Below, in pieces: positions 21,985 to 32,560 of a stretch of DNA of 64,000 nt. Both the position numbers and the translations under genes were made by a program. The stretch is from Spodoptera frugiperda (taxonomy: Eukaryota > Arthropoda > Insecta > Lepidoptera > Noctuidae). Each line of letters opens with the position of its first letter. Position 1 is the first letter of the stretch. A model generated the notes under the pieces. It ran no database searches. It was not told the origin of the DNA and saw nothing but the letters and a program-made list of their open reading frames with translations. The stretch spans positions 1,302,001 to 1,366,000 of the forward strand of contig NC_064215.1 in the NCBI RefSeq assembly GCF_023101765.2, given 5' to 3'.

Positions 21985-22146
21985 GAAGGGGTTACCAAGG
22001 CTCCGGCGCGAAGTAGGTGTAGAAGCAGGGTGGTTTTTAGTCAGTAAGAGTCTAACAATCCCTCTCGCCTCACCCAAAGCGAGAGAAGTCATTGGATGAT
22101 TGTCTCCCCTCAAAATAACCCTTAACTTCTGCTGAAGACATAGGAT
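21985..22146 (-). repeat. Dispersed repeat family C, minus-strand copy
   Basis: Read on the minus strand: GACTTCTCTCGCTTTGGGTG, GAGGGATTGTTAGACTCTTA, CTGACTAAAAACCACCCTG, then a GCCGGAGCCTTGGTAACCCC region. The same blocks recur at 45928-46047. The family is non-coding; its class is unknown to me. Confidence 0.6.
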
Positions 22147-25100
22147 CGGGCAAGAAGTGGTACTTAGATAGTATTGACGTGATGACAAAATGTTTAATAT
22201 GATCGTGTATCATCTACTTTATTCGCTTCTGATTAATGTTACGTACTATGACATCGAACGGACACTGCAGTATCAGAAGCCGTACAAATAAGTGCATGAT
22301 CGATTATGCGACAGTTTGTTTACCCACTGAGTAAGGTTTTATATTGAAAGTATCTAACTGTTTACGCTAGATATTCTTAATGCTACATGTTGGGAAGTTC
22401 CAAATCAATTCACTCGTGGGCTGTGTGATGGTGAGAAGAAAAGTTTTAAAAATAAAAAATCAATTTAATTTTTTAAAAGCAACTGTTGCAATATCACAAG
22501 ATTGACGACATTAGTCAACAATATTGACATATTTAGCAATTTGTTGTGACTGGTTTATTAGTTTTGGATATAATTACCTGACAGTTTCCAAACTGAACAC
22601 AGTGACGGTCCATTATCCATAAAATCCGTAACCGGGTCTGCAGGCCACCGGCCATTTACGACCATTATAAATACACATATTGGTACACGCGGAGATGGTT
22701 AATATATGGCCAATAAAACCATTATAACCCGTCAAAACGGTGTGTTAGAAACGCAATAACATACAGACGTGGGCCGGGCCGGCACACCGCCGCGCCGCAC
22801 GGCTGACACACGGGCGACAAACTCAGAAACACTTAAAAAATCACACCCACCGCCTCGTCACAATATCACATACTTCGTGAATATCTTTATTTTTCATAAT
22901 TTTACATCGTAAAAAGATCACAACAGATGATAGAGCAATCGCATCTGCATAACAACGGCAAAATGAGCGGCAGTGTGAGCGCACGTACGTATGTATATGT
23001 AAATATGAGTGTTACGGTATGTGGATAAATAAAAAGCCTCTCGGACCACTCGGTGTCTAGTAATAGAGCCTTCAAATAAATTAGAGGACCCCTGCGGTGC
23101 GGGGTGTGGCCCACGACATAAAATTGCAGCGGTTTTGCCAGAGTCGGGCGATGAATATATTTACACCCAATTTATATTCAAGTCACTAAATATTTGTCTT
23201 GAAATGCAATAAAGTATGTGTTTTATACTACCTGGACCACTATGTAAGGCAATACTGCTGACATGGGACAAGTATAACTGATTTAATTTAAGATTACAGT
23301 TATATCTGTGTTAGGTAATTGTTTGACATTAAGCGGGAAATAAAATGAAAGTGTGTGTTGTTGAGTCACCTGCCTCCTCTATAAACTCATGTAGAAATTA
23401 TTTCAAGAAAATCGTGTTTTCTTGAGTGCTAGAATTATACAATATGGTGTAAGTACGTTTTATATTGCTGCTTTACATTAGTTTCAATCCATGGGAATTT
23501 AAAAAATAATTAAAATCGCTTAATAATTGCTCTATCTACATACTTTCTTCCACGACTCGCTCCGCTCACAGTTTACGTCCCCGGCTGAATGCTACAAAGT
23601 TAGTGCGAGGAAAAATTATCGATAGTTTTTGTTTTTTGTCTGATGTCGACACCTTCTATCGACTCGTCGCGTTCCTTCGCCGTGAGAAATGGCGCTACTT
23701 TGCATTCCTAATTACTTGCCAGTTATTTATAAATTAATGGCGTTTGGCAATTTTGTTTTATATTATTTATTTTAGTTTTAATGAGCGTTAGTTAGTGGGT
23801 GTGTTGATAGTAAATATTGTGGAGTGGGAGAAGTTAGTGGTCATATTTTTTCATTATTACTAGTTCCATTTTGATAGTTGTGTTGAAGGAAATGTGTGGG
23901 ATATTTTAAGCGTAGTACTTCAGCAACTATATTTACTTTACCGCGAACATTAGCTCTACAATAATGTTGAGAGTATAATACCTCATTACCGTACACTACA
24001 CGCTCTCAAGGCTTTGGTGTTTATTTCACATATTCCATAATTATTTTACCATAACCTACGTGCACTGTGGTTGTAAGCCACCGTTAACAAATGACGTAAC
24101 AAACACATTAGTTTACCACATTTTCTTTCTTAACTTTATTGAAATAAAGCTCAGTTTTAGTAATTTTCTTTGTGGAATTTAGTTGGATTTTCTTGTTAAG
24201 TATTGATGGTACTTGTAGTTATGCAATAGTACGTAGGAGTTAACTAATTATCGATACTGGAGAGTTTCGTAATAAGGTAACGTACCTATTGAATTTTGTT
24301 TTAACTGTATAACAAAAACAAGTCAAGGGCGAGTGATATTAAAATCTTTAGTCGATTATTGCGAAGCTTTTCAATCTAAAGTATAGATAGATAATAAATT
24401 AGGTGGTATCTACTTACCAAGTCTTCGTGGAAAAGCTCCAGGATTTTTAACAGCGATTTTGTTATATTTTTATAATATTTAATATTGTGAATAATATGAA
24501 AATAGAATCGTCAGAACGATTGTGGTGTAAGTTAATCGTTACAATATTTTAATAACGTTTGAATTAAACGAGTTTAAACTAGAGAACCGTAATAGAACAA
24601 CTTACCTTTTTTAAACTTAAGATTCAATTACCATTTCACGAAAACGTCTCAACCAGCTAACGTAAAGTCGAGTTAACAGAGACGTCACGAAATGTCAAAA
24701 GGTCATTGCTCTTTGTAGTGCTATACTAATATATTACAAACACGTAAAATTAAAACAAACATCATATAAATGTCTCGTTAAGTGCTTATATTAAGCTGTT
24801 GATTTGATCTCCGCTGCAAACAGCACATAAGTAATGGAATTAGCATTCTCACCTCACGCCAATACGGAATTTTAATTACCTGTAACAAGAAACAATAAAT
24901 TTGGTTAACACCAAGTGTGAATAACTCATGGATGTACAGACCAGCACGTCAAGCTACCCTAAAATATCAAAACCATTCAAGAGATTCTCATCTTTATTAC
25001 AAAGGGTTGAAGGTTACAAATCTATTGAAGATTGTCATGAGTTTGGTGTAAGTTGATTTGCAGTGGTATGTACGTGAAAGTAATGTTTAATGACATCAAT

Positions 25101-26465
25101 GATTTATATCAAGAGGAGCCTGGGTTTCCCCAGAGCTTGGCTGCGCAGGCGCCGGCGCCATTGTAATCACTCATGCAATATTCGGTGATGAATAGTCAGA
25201 GGTGTTCTAGACAGATTTAAGACCTGTGCACACGTAATGAACGACTGTCTTTGAATAACATTAGAATATATTAAGTGGTTCTAGCTTACTGTGTTGATAC
25301 TTCTACGTCAGTGTGTGGAAAAACTTAATTTATTTTTAAATTAACACATTATACATGTCTCTGATACACGTTATACATATTAACTATTAACACATTTAAC
25401 AAAGTCATTAAACTTAATCCTTTATTTCTAATTCATAAATGATTGGAGACAGGAAAAACTAAATAAATCTATCTAAACCCTACCAAACGGGTACTATAAA
25501 AGGAACCCACAAGAAGTCACTGATAATAAAAAATCAAAACCTTCATACTAGTTTACTTTCTATGCTCATTTTCTTATATCTACATAAGGTACATATAGGT
25601 ACATATAGTTACAAAATCCCCCAAGAAGAGGAAAAATATTAGCTACAGCCTACAGGTCGCTACCTCACGTGTCATGTATCAGGCCTGCGCCGGCGCAGCG
25701 ATTTCTATCCCGACCGGCGTGGGAGGTACACCACTTTATGGCTTGTCCACTGTTGAACAACACGCCTGAGAATCTTTACATGTGTTATCCTGTGGGAGGA
25801 ACCATGGTCACTAGACACTAGTTTCCAGTTTTATTTTTTTATGTGTAAAGTTTGTAGAATATCGCTGTTCTTTTGAACACAAGTATTGTAAGTGCTTCAA
25901 AGGGTTATACAAAGTCTTACTTTTGTGACAATTCAGGCTTTAAAATTGTTAAACCAGATTGGGATCGGTACTTAAAACCTCGGATCTTTTTATCTACACA
26001 GTTTAACAGTTCGCAATACAATTTAACTAAAGGAAATAATCGTCCTTATTACATAGCTAAGTTAACATCAATCTCATATTATAATTGTTATTATGAACAT
26101 AAATATCCATTAATAGATCTCGCAGACAGCTAGTCTAGACTGGCTTGGTGCACTAGATCATAAACACTAGACTGCTGGGACCACGTGACCTAGCTACACG
26201 TGTGACGCGACACGCAGCTGTCAACATCACTTATTAATAGATTGCCGGCGTCTGCGCTGGGTACAAGACAGAATTTGTAATTGCACAACATGCAAAGGGA
26301 ATGCATCCAAAAACAATGAATGTCTACGTCTATCATTTATTATTTGAAGTTTGGTTAGTAGAGGAGTTTACGAGTTTATTAAATGTAGCTAACATTCTTA
26401 ATACTTCCATGTCTCTTCACGCCAACTTTGACACAAGTATCATCACGAGACATCTAAGTATCAAA
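22147..26465. other. Four kilobases of non-coding DNA
   Basis: No coding region is supported. GC-rich islets stand out at 22770-22800, 25142-25159 (CTGCGCAGGCGCCGGCGCC) and 25685-25698 (a perfect 14-bp palindrome, CTGCGCCGGCGCAG). A 79-residue-scale frame at 25873 lacks an ATG start and any domain. Confidence 0.4.
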
Positions 26466-26635
26466 GACTGCACTGGGCAACTGGCTGTCGTGCAACGTGT
26501 AGCGGGTTCGATTCCCGCACGAAGCAACTGTTTGTGTGATCCACAAATTGTTGTTTCGGGTTTGGGTGTCATGTGCATGTGAAATTGTATGTTTAGATGA
26601 GAAAATTCTAAATGAGGCAGCGTTTTTTTTTTAAA
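26466..26635 (+). mobile_element. tRNA-derived SINE, family A
   Basis: It contains GTGTAGCGGGTTCGATTCCC (B box), GCACGAAGCAACTGTTTGTG and TGATCCACAAATTGTTGTTTC, and ends in AGGCAGCG plus oligo(T). It lacks part of the CACCCACGACACAGG block, so it has an internal deletion. Confidence 0.7.
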
Positions 26636-27198
26636 AAGTCTTTAGATCACATACAATTAATCTCACATCAACACACTGTTTGAAAAATTAAACACCATTT
26701 ATACAAAATCAAATTTTATACAATCTAACCACAAACTGGTCCTTTTTGGTCCTCGGAGTCGTATTAACACAATCACAAAATAGACTTGGTCCTATAACTC
26801 CTGAGTAGAGTGATGATCGCTACAAGGTTGTAGCTTGTCCTACAATACTACCAACTTGTGCTGCACATAAAGTAAAGGATATGCAATACTGGTAACAGGT
26901 AATGGCGGTGCATTTGCATCGACACTGCGATATCAAATGGTTACTGCCACAGACTTGATAGGATAAAAAATGAAACGCCAATTCCACTGATACTGTGAAT
27001 TAATTCACTGAAGAACTTCAGATAAAATAATGCTTTAAGAGTTTTATATTGCTGTGAAGAAACAGGCGTGGATTAAAATCTTTTTACCTATTTCATGTAG
27101 CATAGGACCATATTTTTAACTCCTAAACAAACTTATTATTGAGCTCCTGCCTAAGAGGTGTTCAAATGTATAACCGCGTAGTTCTGATTTAATGTAAA
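26636..27198. other. Non-coding spacer, nothing recognised
   Basis: No supported gene or element. Confidence 0.4.
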
Positions 27199-27335
27199 CT
27201 AGGTTCTGCCAGCGGTTTCACCCGCGTTTTCATCGGATAAAAAATTCCACACCAAAACCACTGTTTAAAATTTCATCTCGATCCCTTCAGCCGTTTTACT
27301 TACAAGATTTCGCATTGATAGGAATATTAGCAGGA
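27199..27335 (-). mobile_element. Helitron-like element, subfamily 3
   Basis: On the minus strand it starts TCCTGCTAATATTCC, passes AAACGGCTGAAGGGATCGAG and ATGAAATTTT, and ends in a GC hairpin (GCGGGTGAAACCGC) followed by CTAG at 27199-27202. No coding capacity. Confidence 0.55.
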
Positions 27336-27783
27336 TTGCATATTTTGAATCATCCTAAACTATCCTAGACTCTTGACCGTTACATTAATCAGATTGAATA
27401 AAAACATAAAAAAAATAAAACCATTATTATTCCAATTCCACACCATCATTTAAGAACTGGTCCTACGGTACAAATCTGCACCATTTTAGCACACTTAGTA
27501 CCTAAGCACTATTTGTATAGAACCATTACCTAGGTACTTAGCAGTCTAGCAGCCGCAGTCTCTCCTTTTCGGGATGAGTAAGAAGTAATAAACCTTGAAT
27601 TAGTTAGCGATGGCCGATAACTGGACACATAAACCTGCCGACCGCGATGCAAGCCTACTGATAATAGTAATATGTAGTTAAACAGTCGCTACATTGTTAC
27701 TCAGATTTATATCACACGCATTTAACTATATACAAGTATTTACTCAATATAAATAACAGATTAGATCTTACATTCTATTTACA
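27336..27783. other. Non-coding spacer, nothing recognised
   Basis: No supported gene or element. Confidence 0.4.
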
Positions 27784-27922
27784 TCTATATAAAAATCAAT
27801 TGCTCTTCGTTAGTCTCACTAAAACTCGAGAACGGCCTGGCAAATTTTGGTGTAGAATTATGTGTGGAAGTCCCGTGAAGGTTTACGAGATGAGGCTGTA
27901 CGAAATTTGCCGGGTCAGCTAG
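27784..27922 (+). mobile_element. Helitron-like element, subfamily 4, internally deleted
   Basis: It begins TCTATATAAAAATCAATTGC, contains CTCTTCGTTAGTCTCACTAA and AACTCGAGAACGGCC, and ends TTTGCCGGGTCAGCTAGT with CTAG at 27919-27922. I know longer versions of this repeat from other moths; the short length suggests an internal deletion (inference). Confidence 0.55.
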
Positions 27923-28645
27923 TAAAAGTATTGTGTAGGATCTCTGATTTACGCGCCGAATTTCATCTAAATTGATTCAGCAGTTTTCGCTTCTACTTGT
28001 AACGAATAGCACACTTACACCCTTTTACATATTTTATAGTGAGTTTAACTTTAAACTAGGGCACAGTTAACAGTAGTGGGAAAAGTTTAGCTCCCGGAAG
28101 ATATCAGATGTCACAGCTAACAGACAAATATCAGTTAAGCAATTATCTGCTAACTGCTCACTGGAACAAGCCTGGAAGTTAGTAACTAACTGACTGAAGT
28201 ACAGTTAACTATTAATATTGTAACTGTTATATTTAATCCAATAGTTTTATTAAATCTTATTAAAAATACGTTACTATTTCAAAGAGTTGCCTAAAAATTC
28301 TTATAACTTTCATATTTAAAATTAAATAGTTTATATTACATTTTCGCTCATTTTTTACTGTATTTCTCGCAAACTTCTCTTCTGTCTGTAAAGAAGAAGC
28401 TGAGGATGTCCAATAATATTTATTTATTAACAGTACCAGCTCAGCAACTGCTATTCTAGTTACATATTTAAGGAACTCCTCAATAAATACTGAACACAAA
28501 AATACTAAACAAACATATCACTAGTAAAAATCCAAACGACAATCCTTATTACACAATAAACCATTCTATAAAAAGCCCAAAAACATTGCAATCTCCGGCA
28601 AATCCGTCTCAAGTCTCAACCTTGGGCCAAATGAGGTGCTTTTGT
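27923..28645. other. Non-coding spacer, nothing recognised
   Basis: No supported gene or element. Confidence 0.4.
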
Positions 28646-28783
28646 CTTTGTAACAAATTCGGGCAATGTTACAATGTTACCGAGTGTAACACTGCACGTA
28701 TACCGTCTGCTCCACTTTGTAACAAATTCGGGCAGTGTTACAATGTTACCGAGTGTAACACTGCACGTATACCGTCTGCTCCA
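28646..28783 (+). repeat. Tandem duplication of a 69-bp unit
   Basis: Two adjacent 69-bp units (28646-28714 and 28715-28783) starting CTTTGTAACAAATTCGGGCA are identical except for an A/G difference. The unit length is a multiple of three, so an open frame passes through both. Each unit contains an inverted repeat CAGTGTTACA...TGTAACACTG (28733-28742 and 28754-28763 in unit 2; one mismatch in unit 1). Confidence 0.85.
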
Positions 28784-29630
28784 CTTTCCTCGGATCTCTT
28801 ATAGACACGTTACATCAAAAGTCGTGCCAACAAAATCGAAATAACGATGTTTATGAACCATTGAATGGATGAAAGGGCTCACTGGACTATTTTGTCTGAT
28901 TTATTCATTAAATTCCTAATACGAGTTTAATTTAATATTTGAATATACATTGCAAAACATTTCCTTATTGTATGTAATATCTAAGACTAAATTATTCACA
29001 TGTCCGTATACACTATACATCTATTTTTGCTCAATATAAGATGTTAACCTAGATCGAAAAGCAACCAAACCTACCTAGATTTATTTGATTTCTAGAAAAG
29101 CAATCCTGTTCACTACACACCTCACACTTATTAAATCTTTTCACTTAAAATGTAAGCATGCGTACGTACTATATCGATTGTAGATGACGAGTTTTGCTCC
29201 AAAACAACAGCAGAAAAGAACACCAAAATAAAAAAGAAAAATAAACCAAAATGGAACAGCTCGTTATTGTAGGAATCATCGAAAAAAGATTTGTATTCGT
29301 ATCATAATGTAGTGAGTATGTAGTAACCGACCGCGTACAGACATTCTGCTCAGGTTGAGTTATCACGCCCCCGGGGCCGCCTCGTGAGTGGCCCATTATT
29401 TCCCGGTAACAACGCTACCTCTCCCTAATTCCGTCGTTACGATGCAGAATAATAAACCAGGAAAAATAACATCTTGTGTCTATTTACTATTTATTCTAAT
29501 TAAACCTTCAGTCAACTATATTTTTTTCTACAGATTTCTTTTTGGAAACGTGTATATAATATCGTAAAACAAGTCCCTTACGAGTTCCAGTGTCGATTTT
29601 GCTGAACATAATCCATATTTTTTTTTCTTA
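28784..29630. other. Non-coding spacer, nothing recognised
   Basis: No supported gene or element. Confidence 0.4.
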
Positions 29631-29706
29631 AAAAAAACGTTGCCCCACACTAGGATTTTCTCCTGTATCGTGGGTGCGTTTACAAACATACAAGTTCACA
29701 TACACA
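29631..29706 (-). mobile_element. 3' fragment of SINE family A, minus strand
   Basis: On the plus strand AAAAAACGTTGCCCCACACT, AGGATTTTCTCCTGTATCGT and GGGTGCGTTTACAAACATAC, then ACAAGTTCACATACACAT: the reverse complement of the distal half of family A. Confidence 0.65.
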
Positions 29707-31635
29707 TATTACTAATATATTACTAGAATATTAATAACATACTACAATAACAGGGATTCTTTCTATTAATATGAAAAACATTATTTAAAAGAAAGAAATA
29801 AGGGGCCTATCACGCAGAAAAGCTCAACTTAGAAACTTGATCAAAGGTAACATTTGCGATACAATTTCACTTGTAGAACTTATGATAAAGTAAATAGATA
29901 AATAATGTATAAGTTGGGCAATAAATACTGACAATTTATTGCATGTCTCCCACTCTGTATGGGTAAGAAGTTAATCGATGCGTTTGTAAGGAGCGCTCGT
30001 GATTTCTATGAAAATATATGTCCTGCCATGTATATTTCCTGGCTTTTCTTTAGGTCCTCAAACGGTAGCAGAATACCAGAACCGTGAAGAACCAGGTTTT
30101 ATTATTTATCGGAGCTAAATATCAAATTGTAGTTAAAACACTATAACTTTTAAAACAACTGGTACGAAGAACGTTTGAAAATTAAAAAAATTAGGTATTT
30201 AGATAGTTTTGTTGTTGGGCACAATTTTAATCGGAAATAAGCTAATTTCTCTACTTTAAACCACCGTTATGTACGAAGATGTTTAACGTTACACTTTCAA
30301 CGTCAAAATACAACCACAGCAAAACTTTACAACTTCTTAACAGAAGTATCATTACAAATCGAGGTTAAATGAACAAATTAACAACAGTTTAGTTCATCTT
30401 CACAGTAAACACATAAACGATTGCTGTAAACACACTTAACACTCTCAATTACTGAGTAAACTGTACTGTGGACGTATCATGGCACATTAGTTCATTACGA
30501 ATCGATGTCAATAAGCAGCCGCTTTCTTGTTTGGTCACACTTTCGCATGTCTCGTGAATATTCATGGCTATAGTCTGTGGTACTCAGCCTCATGTGTCGC
30601 TGTGTCCGAAGAATTTTCAAGAGGTTTTCTCTATACATGTGCGATGTGCGTGTTGTTGAATAATGTGAACGTCTTCGAGACGAGCGGCATTTTGCGGTGT
30701 ATCACGTCTGTCAAGGAAATGGCGAGTTTTTCTTATAAATGTTGCCGACTGATGTATTTAATGTCTGCAACAGAAGGTCTAGTTGCTTTTCAGATCCACT
30801 ATACACAAGGCAACTTAACATCTCCTATTCAAATAATCATTAACTTATATCAGCTATTTTTAGATATCCGAGGTAACGGAACTTGGAAACTCACCCATCC
30901 TAAAATTCAATATTCAATTTCATTCCCCGAAAGTTGCTGCGAAAAATTGGACGTCTACATGAACCCTTACTATCGAAGGTAAGGTCTACAGCAGTAATAA
31001 AAGCCGACATATTCGCTACGTGCCAATCGGTCAGTTGATGAACACGTGCCGAAGAACACATCTCATCTCGAAGCCGGGCCTTTTATATATTTATACTTGG
31101 GAAGAAAGAAAGAAAAGTATTCGCTACGTGCTTGGTAATTTTGGAAAATATTCTATGATATTCTAAAAACATATTTGTGCCCACTACCTAAAACACAGTT
31201 TTCATGAGCTGTAACTAAGACCTAACAGTATATCACAACCACCTTGCACAAAATAAACCTATGAAACTATGTGGTGTGCAAGCCAAGTCACCGGGGAGTA
31301 CAGGTATGCTATTGACCCAATAAGTCACGTGTGTTTGTCTGTCAGTCCCGCAGACTGAGCAGCCACGGATGCTGCGTGCTCAGCGCAAACACTCGCCACT
31401 GAGTGAAGCACTTCACTAAACACTGACATGATACCTGCTCAGCTTTACATTGCCATACTTAGCTGGAATTTTATAGTAGATGGATGGTGGAATCAAATTT
31501 TAATAACGTTTTAACGTAGATCTATCGGCCACATGAGACGAGTCACAATTATATTTGTAATATTTTTCTTTGTTTTATAACGATGTGACAGCAAAAAATA
31601 TCTTTATAATCATTTTAATTAAAGCTTATCTTGAA
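29707..31635. other. Non-coding spacer with one unsupported open frame
   Basis: A 151-codon open frame at 30527-30982 (+) has no upstream ATG (it opens at TTG) and no recognised domain. No other feature is supported. Confidence 0.4.
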
Positions 31636-31826
31636 CTAGCTACTTCCGCGCGGTTTCACCCGCTCTGCTTGGCTTCTATCGGTAATAGCGTGATGTTTTA
31701 TAGCCTATAGCCTTCCTCGATACATGCACTACTCAACACAAAAGAATTATTCAAATCGGACCAATAGTTCCGGAGATTAGCGCGTTCAAACAAACAAACT
31801 CTTCAGCTTTATAATATTAGTGTAGA
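31636..31826 (-). mobile_element. Helitron-like element, subfamily 1, minus strand
   Basis: On the minus strand it begins TCTACACTAATATTATAAAG and ends in a GCGGGTGAAACCGCGCG hairpin with terminal CTAG (31636-31639). It is flanked by A and T with no duplication. It matches the copy at 2525-2733 over its full length and keeps both termini. Confidence 0.7.
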
Positions 31827-31838
31827 TATATGAACTTT

Positions 31839-31896
31839 CAGGTCTTTGCCCTGCAGTGGGACGATCACGGCTGAAATCTAAATCTAAATCGAATCA
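31839..31896 (+). mobile_element. LINE 3' tail fragment with AATCTA repeats
   Basis: TCTTTGCCCTGCAGTGGGAC, GATCACGGCTGA, then short AAATCT repeats. The CAGCAGTGG(G)AC..GGCTGA pattern resembles the 3' end of RTE-like LINEs such as that at 58137, but the tail repeat differs. A dead 3' fragment beginning only 12 bp from the neighbouring Helitron-like element. Confidence 0.5.
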
Positions 31897-32117
31897 ACTT
31901 TCAGGATTATTGCCGCCCAACAAGGTCCCGGTAATTTTAGCGAAAAAAATATATCTACTTGTTTTAAATTCTATATATTTATTTATTTTTATTTAAACCT
32001 TTATAATCAGGCAACTATGGCCCATAGATATATACCTTAAACTAACATATATACGTCAAATACAAAAACTCGTTAGTAAATAAAACTTAAAACTATGTTA
32101 GTATCACTTCCTATGCA
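31897..32117. other. Short AT-rich spacer
   Basis: Nothing recognised. Confidence 0.4.
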
Positions 32118-32560
32118 CTACGTCACTGTGCGCTCGAGTGGCACTTGTCCGCGGAAGCGACGGAACACCACGCCCTGTGGCCAGAAGTTTTCGTCCAACA
32201 CGAGGTGCAGGAAACACGTTGGCACTCGCACCACGAACGCCTTAAAGTTGACATTATGGCGCGACTCCAGCAGCTGCACTCTCGGGGCGTACTTCAGCTT
32301 CTGACGCACGTACTCCACAATGTCCTCCGCCTTAGTGGTGTAGTGTAGGCGGGAGATGTACACCGGGGTATTCGGCTTTGCAGCACGGATTTTGATGTTA
32401 GACTCCGCAGGAGCCGTGCCACAGCGATTCTTGCTAGTTCGCTGACGGCGCTTCTTCCTTTGCACCGTCACGAAACCATCATCATCAGCCTGATCGGTCC
32501 CCTTGACCAAAATAGGCTTCTTTGTAGCACCAACTGAGCTACTGCTACTATATCTATATA
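32118..32560 (-). pseudogene. Remnant of a non-LTR retrotransposon ORF1 (gag-like)
   Basis: The minus-strand frame encodes a basic linker (VQRKKRRQRTSKNR) followed by a domain with NTPVYISRLHY, DIVEYVRQKL, NVNFKAFVVRVP and FWPQGVVFRRFRGQ. I recognise this pattern as the RRM-like C-terminal half of ORF1 proteins from CR1/Jockey-type LINEs of insects; the assignment is from memory and moderate. There is no ATG at the start: the frame stays open upstream into ATATAG repeats near 32560 and has no N-terminal zinc-finger part. No reverse transcriptase follows downstream. It is most simply a 5'- and 3'-truncated relic, although the uninterrupted frame of at least 130 codons is notable. Confidence 0.6.

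Noticed and set aside
28586..28804. Cys-containing repeated small protein
   Set aside because: The repeat in the protein is simply the 69-bp DNA duplication; no signal peptide or codon bias supports translation.
30527..30982. 151-codon plus-strand open frame
   Set aside because: Opens at TTG without an ATG, has no domain, and its composition matches the surrounding non-coding DNA.
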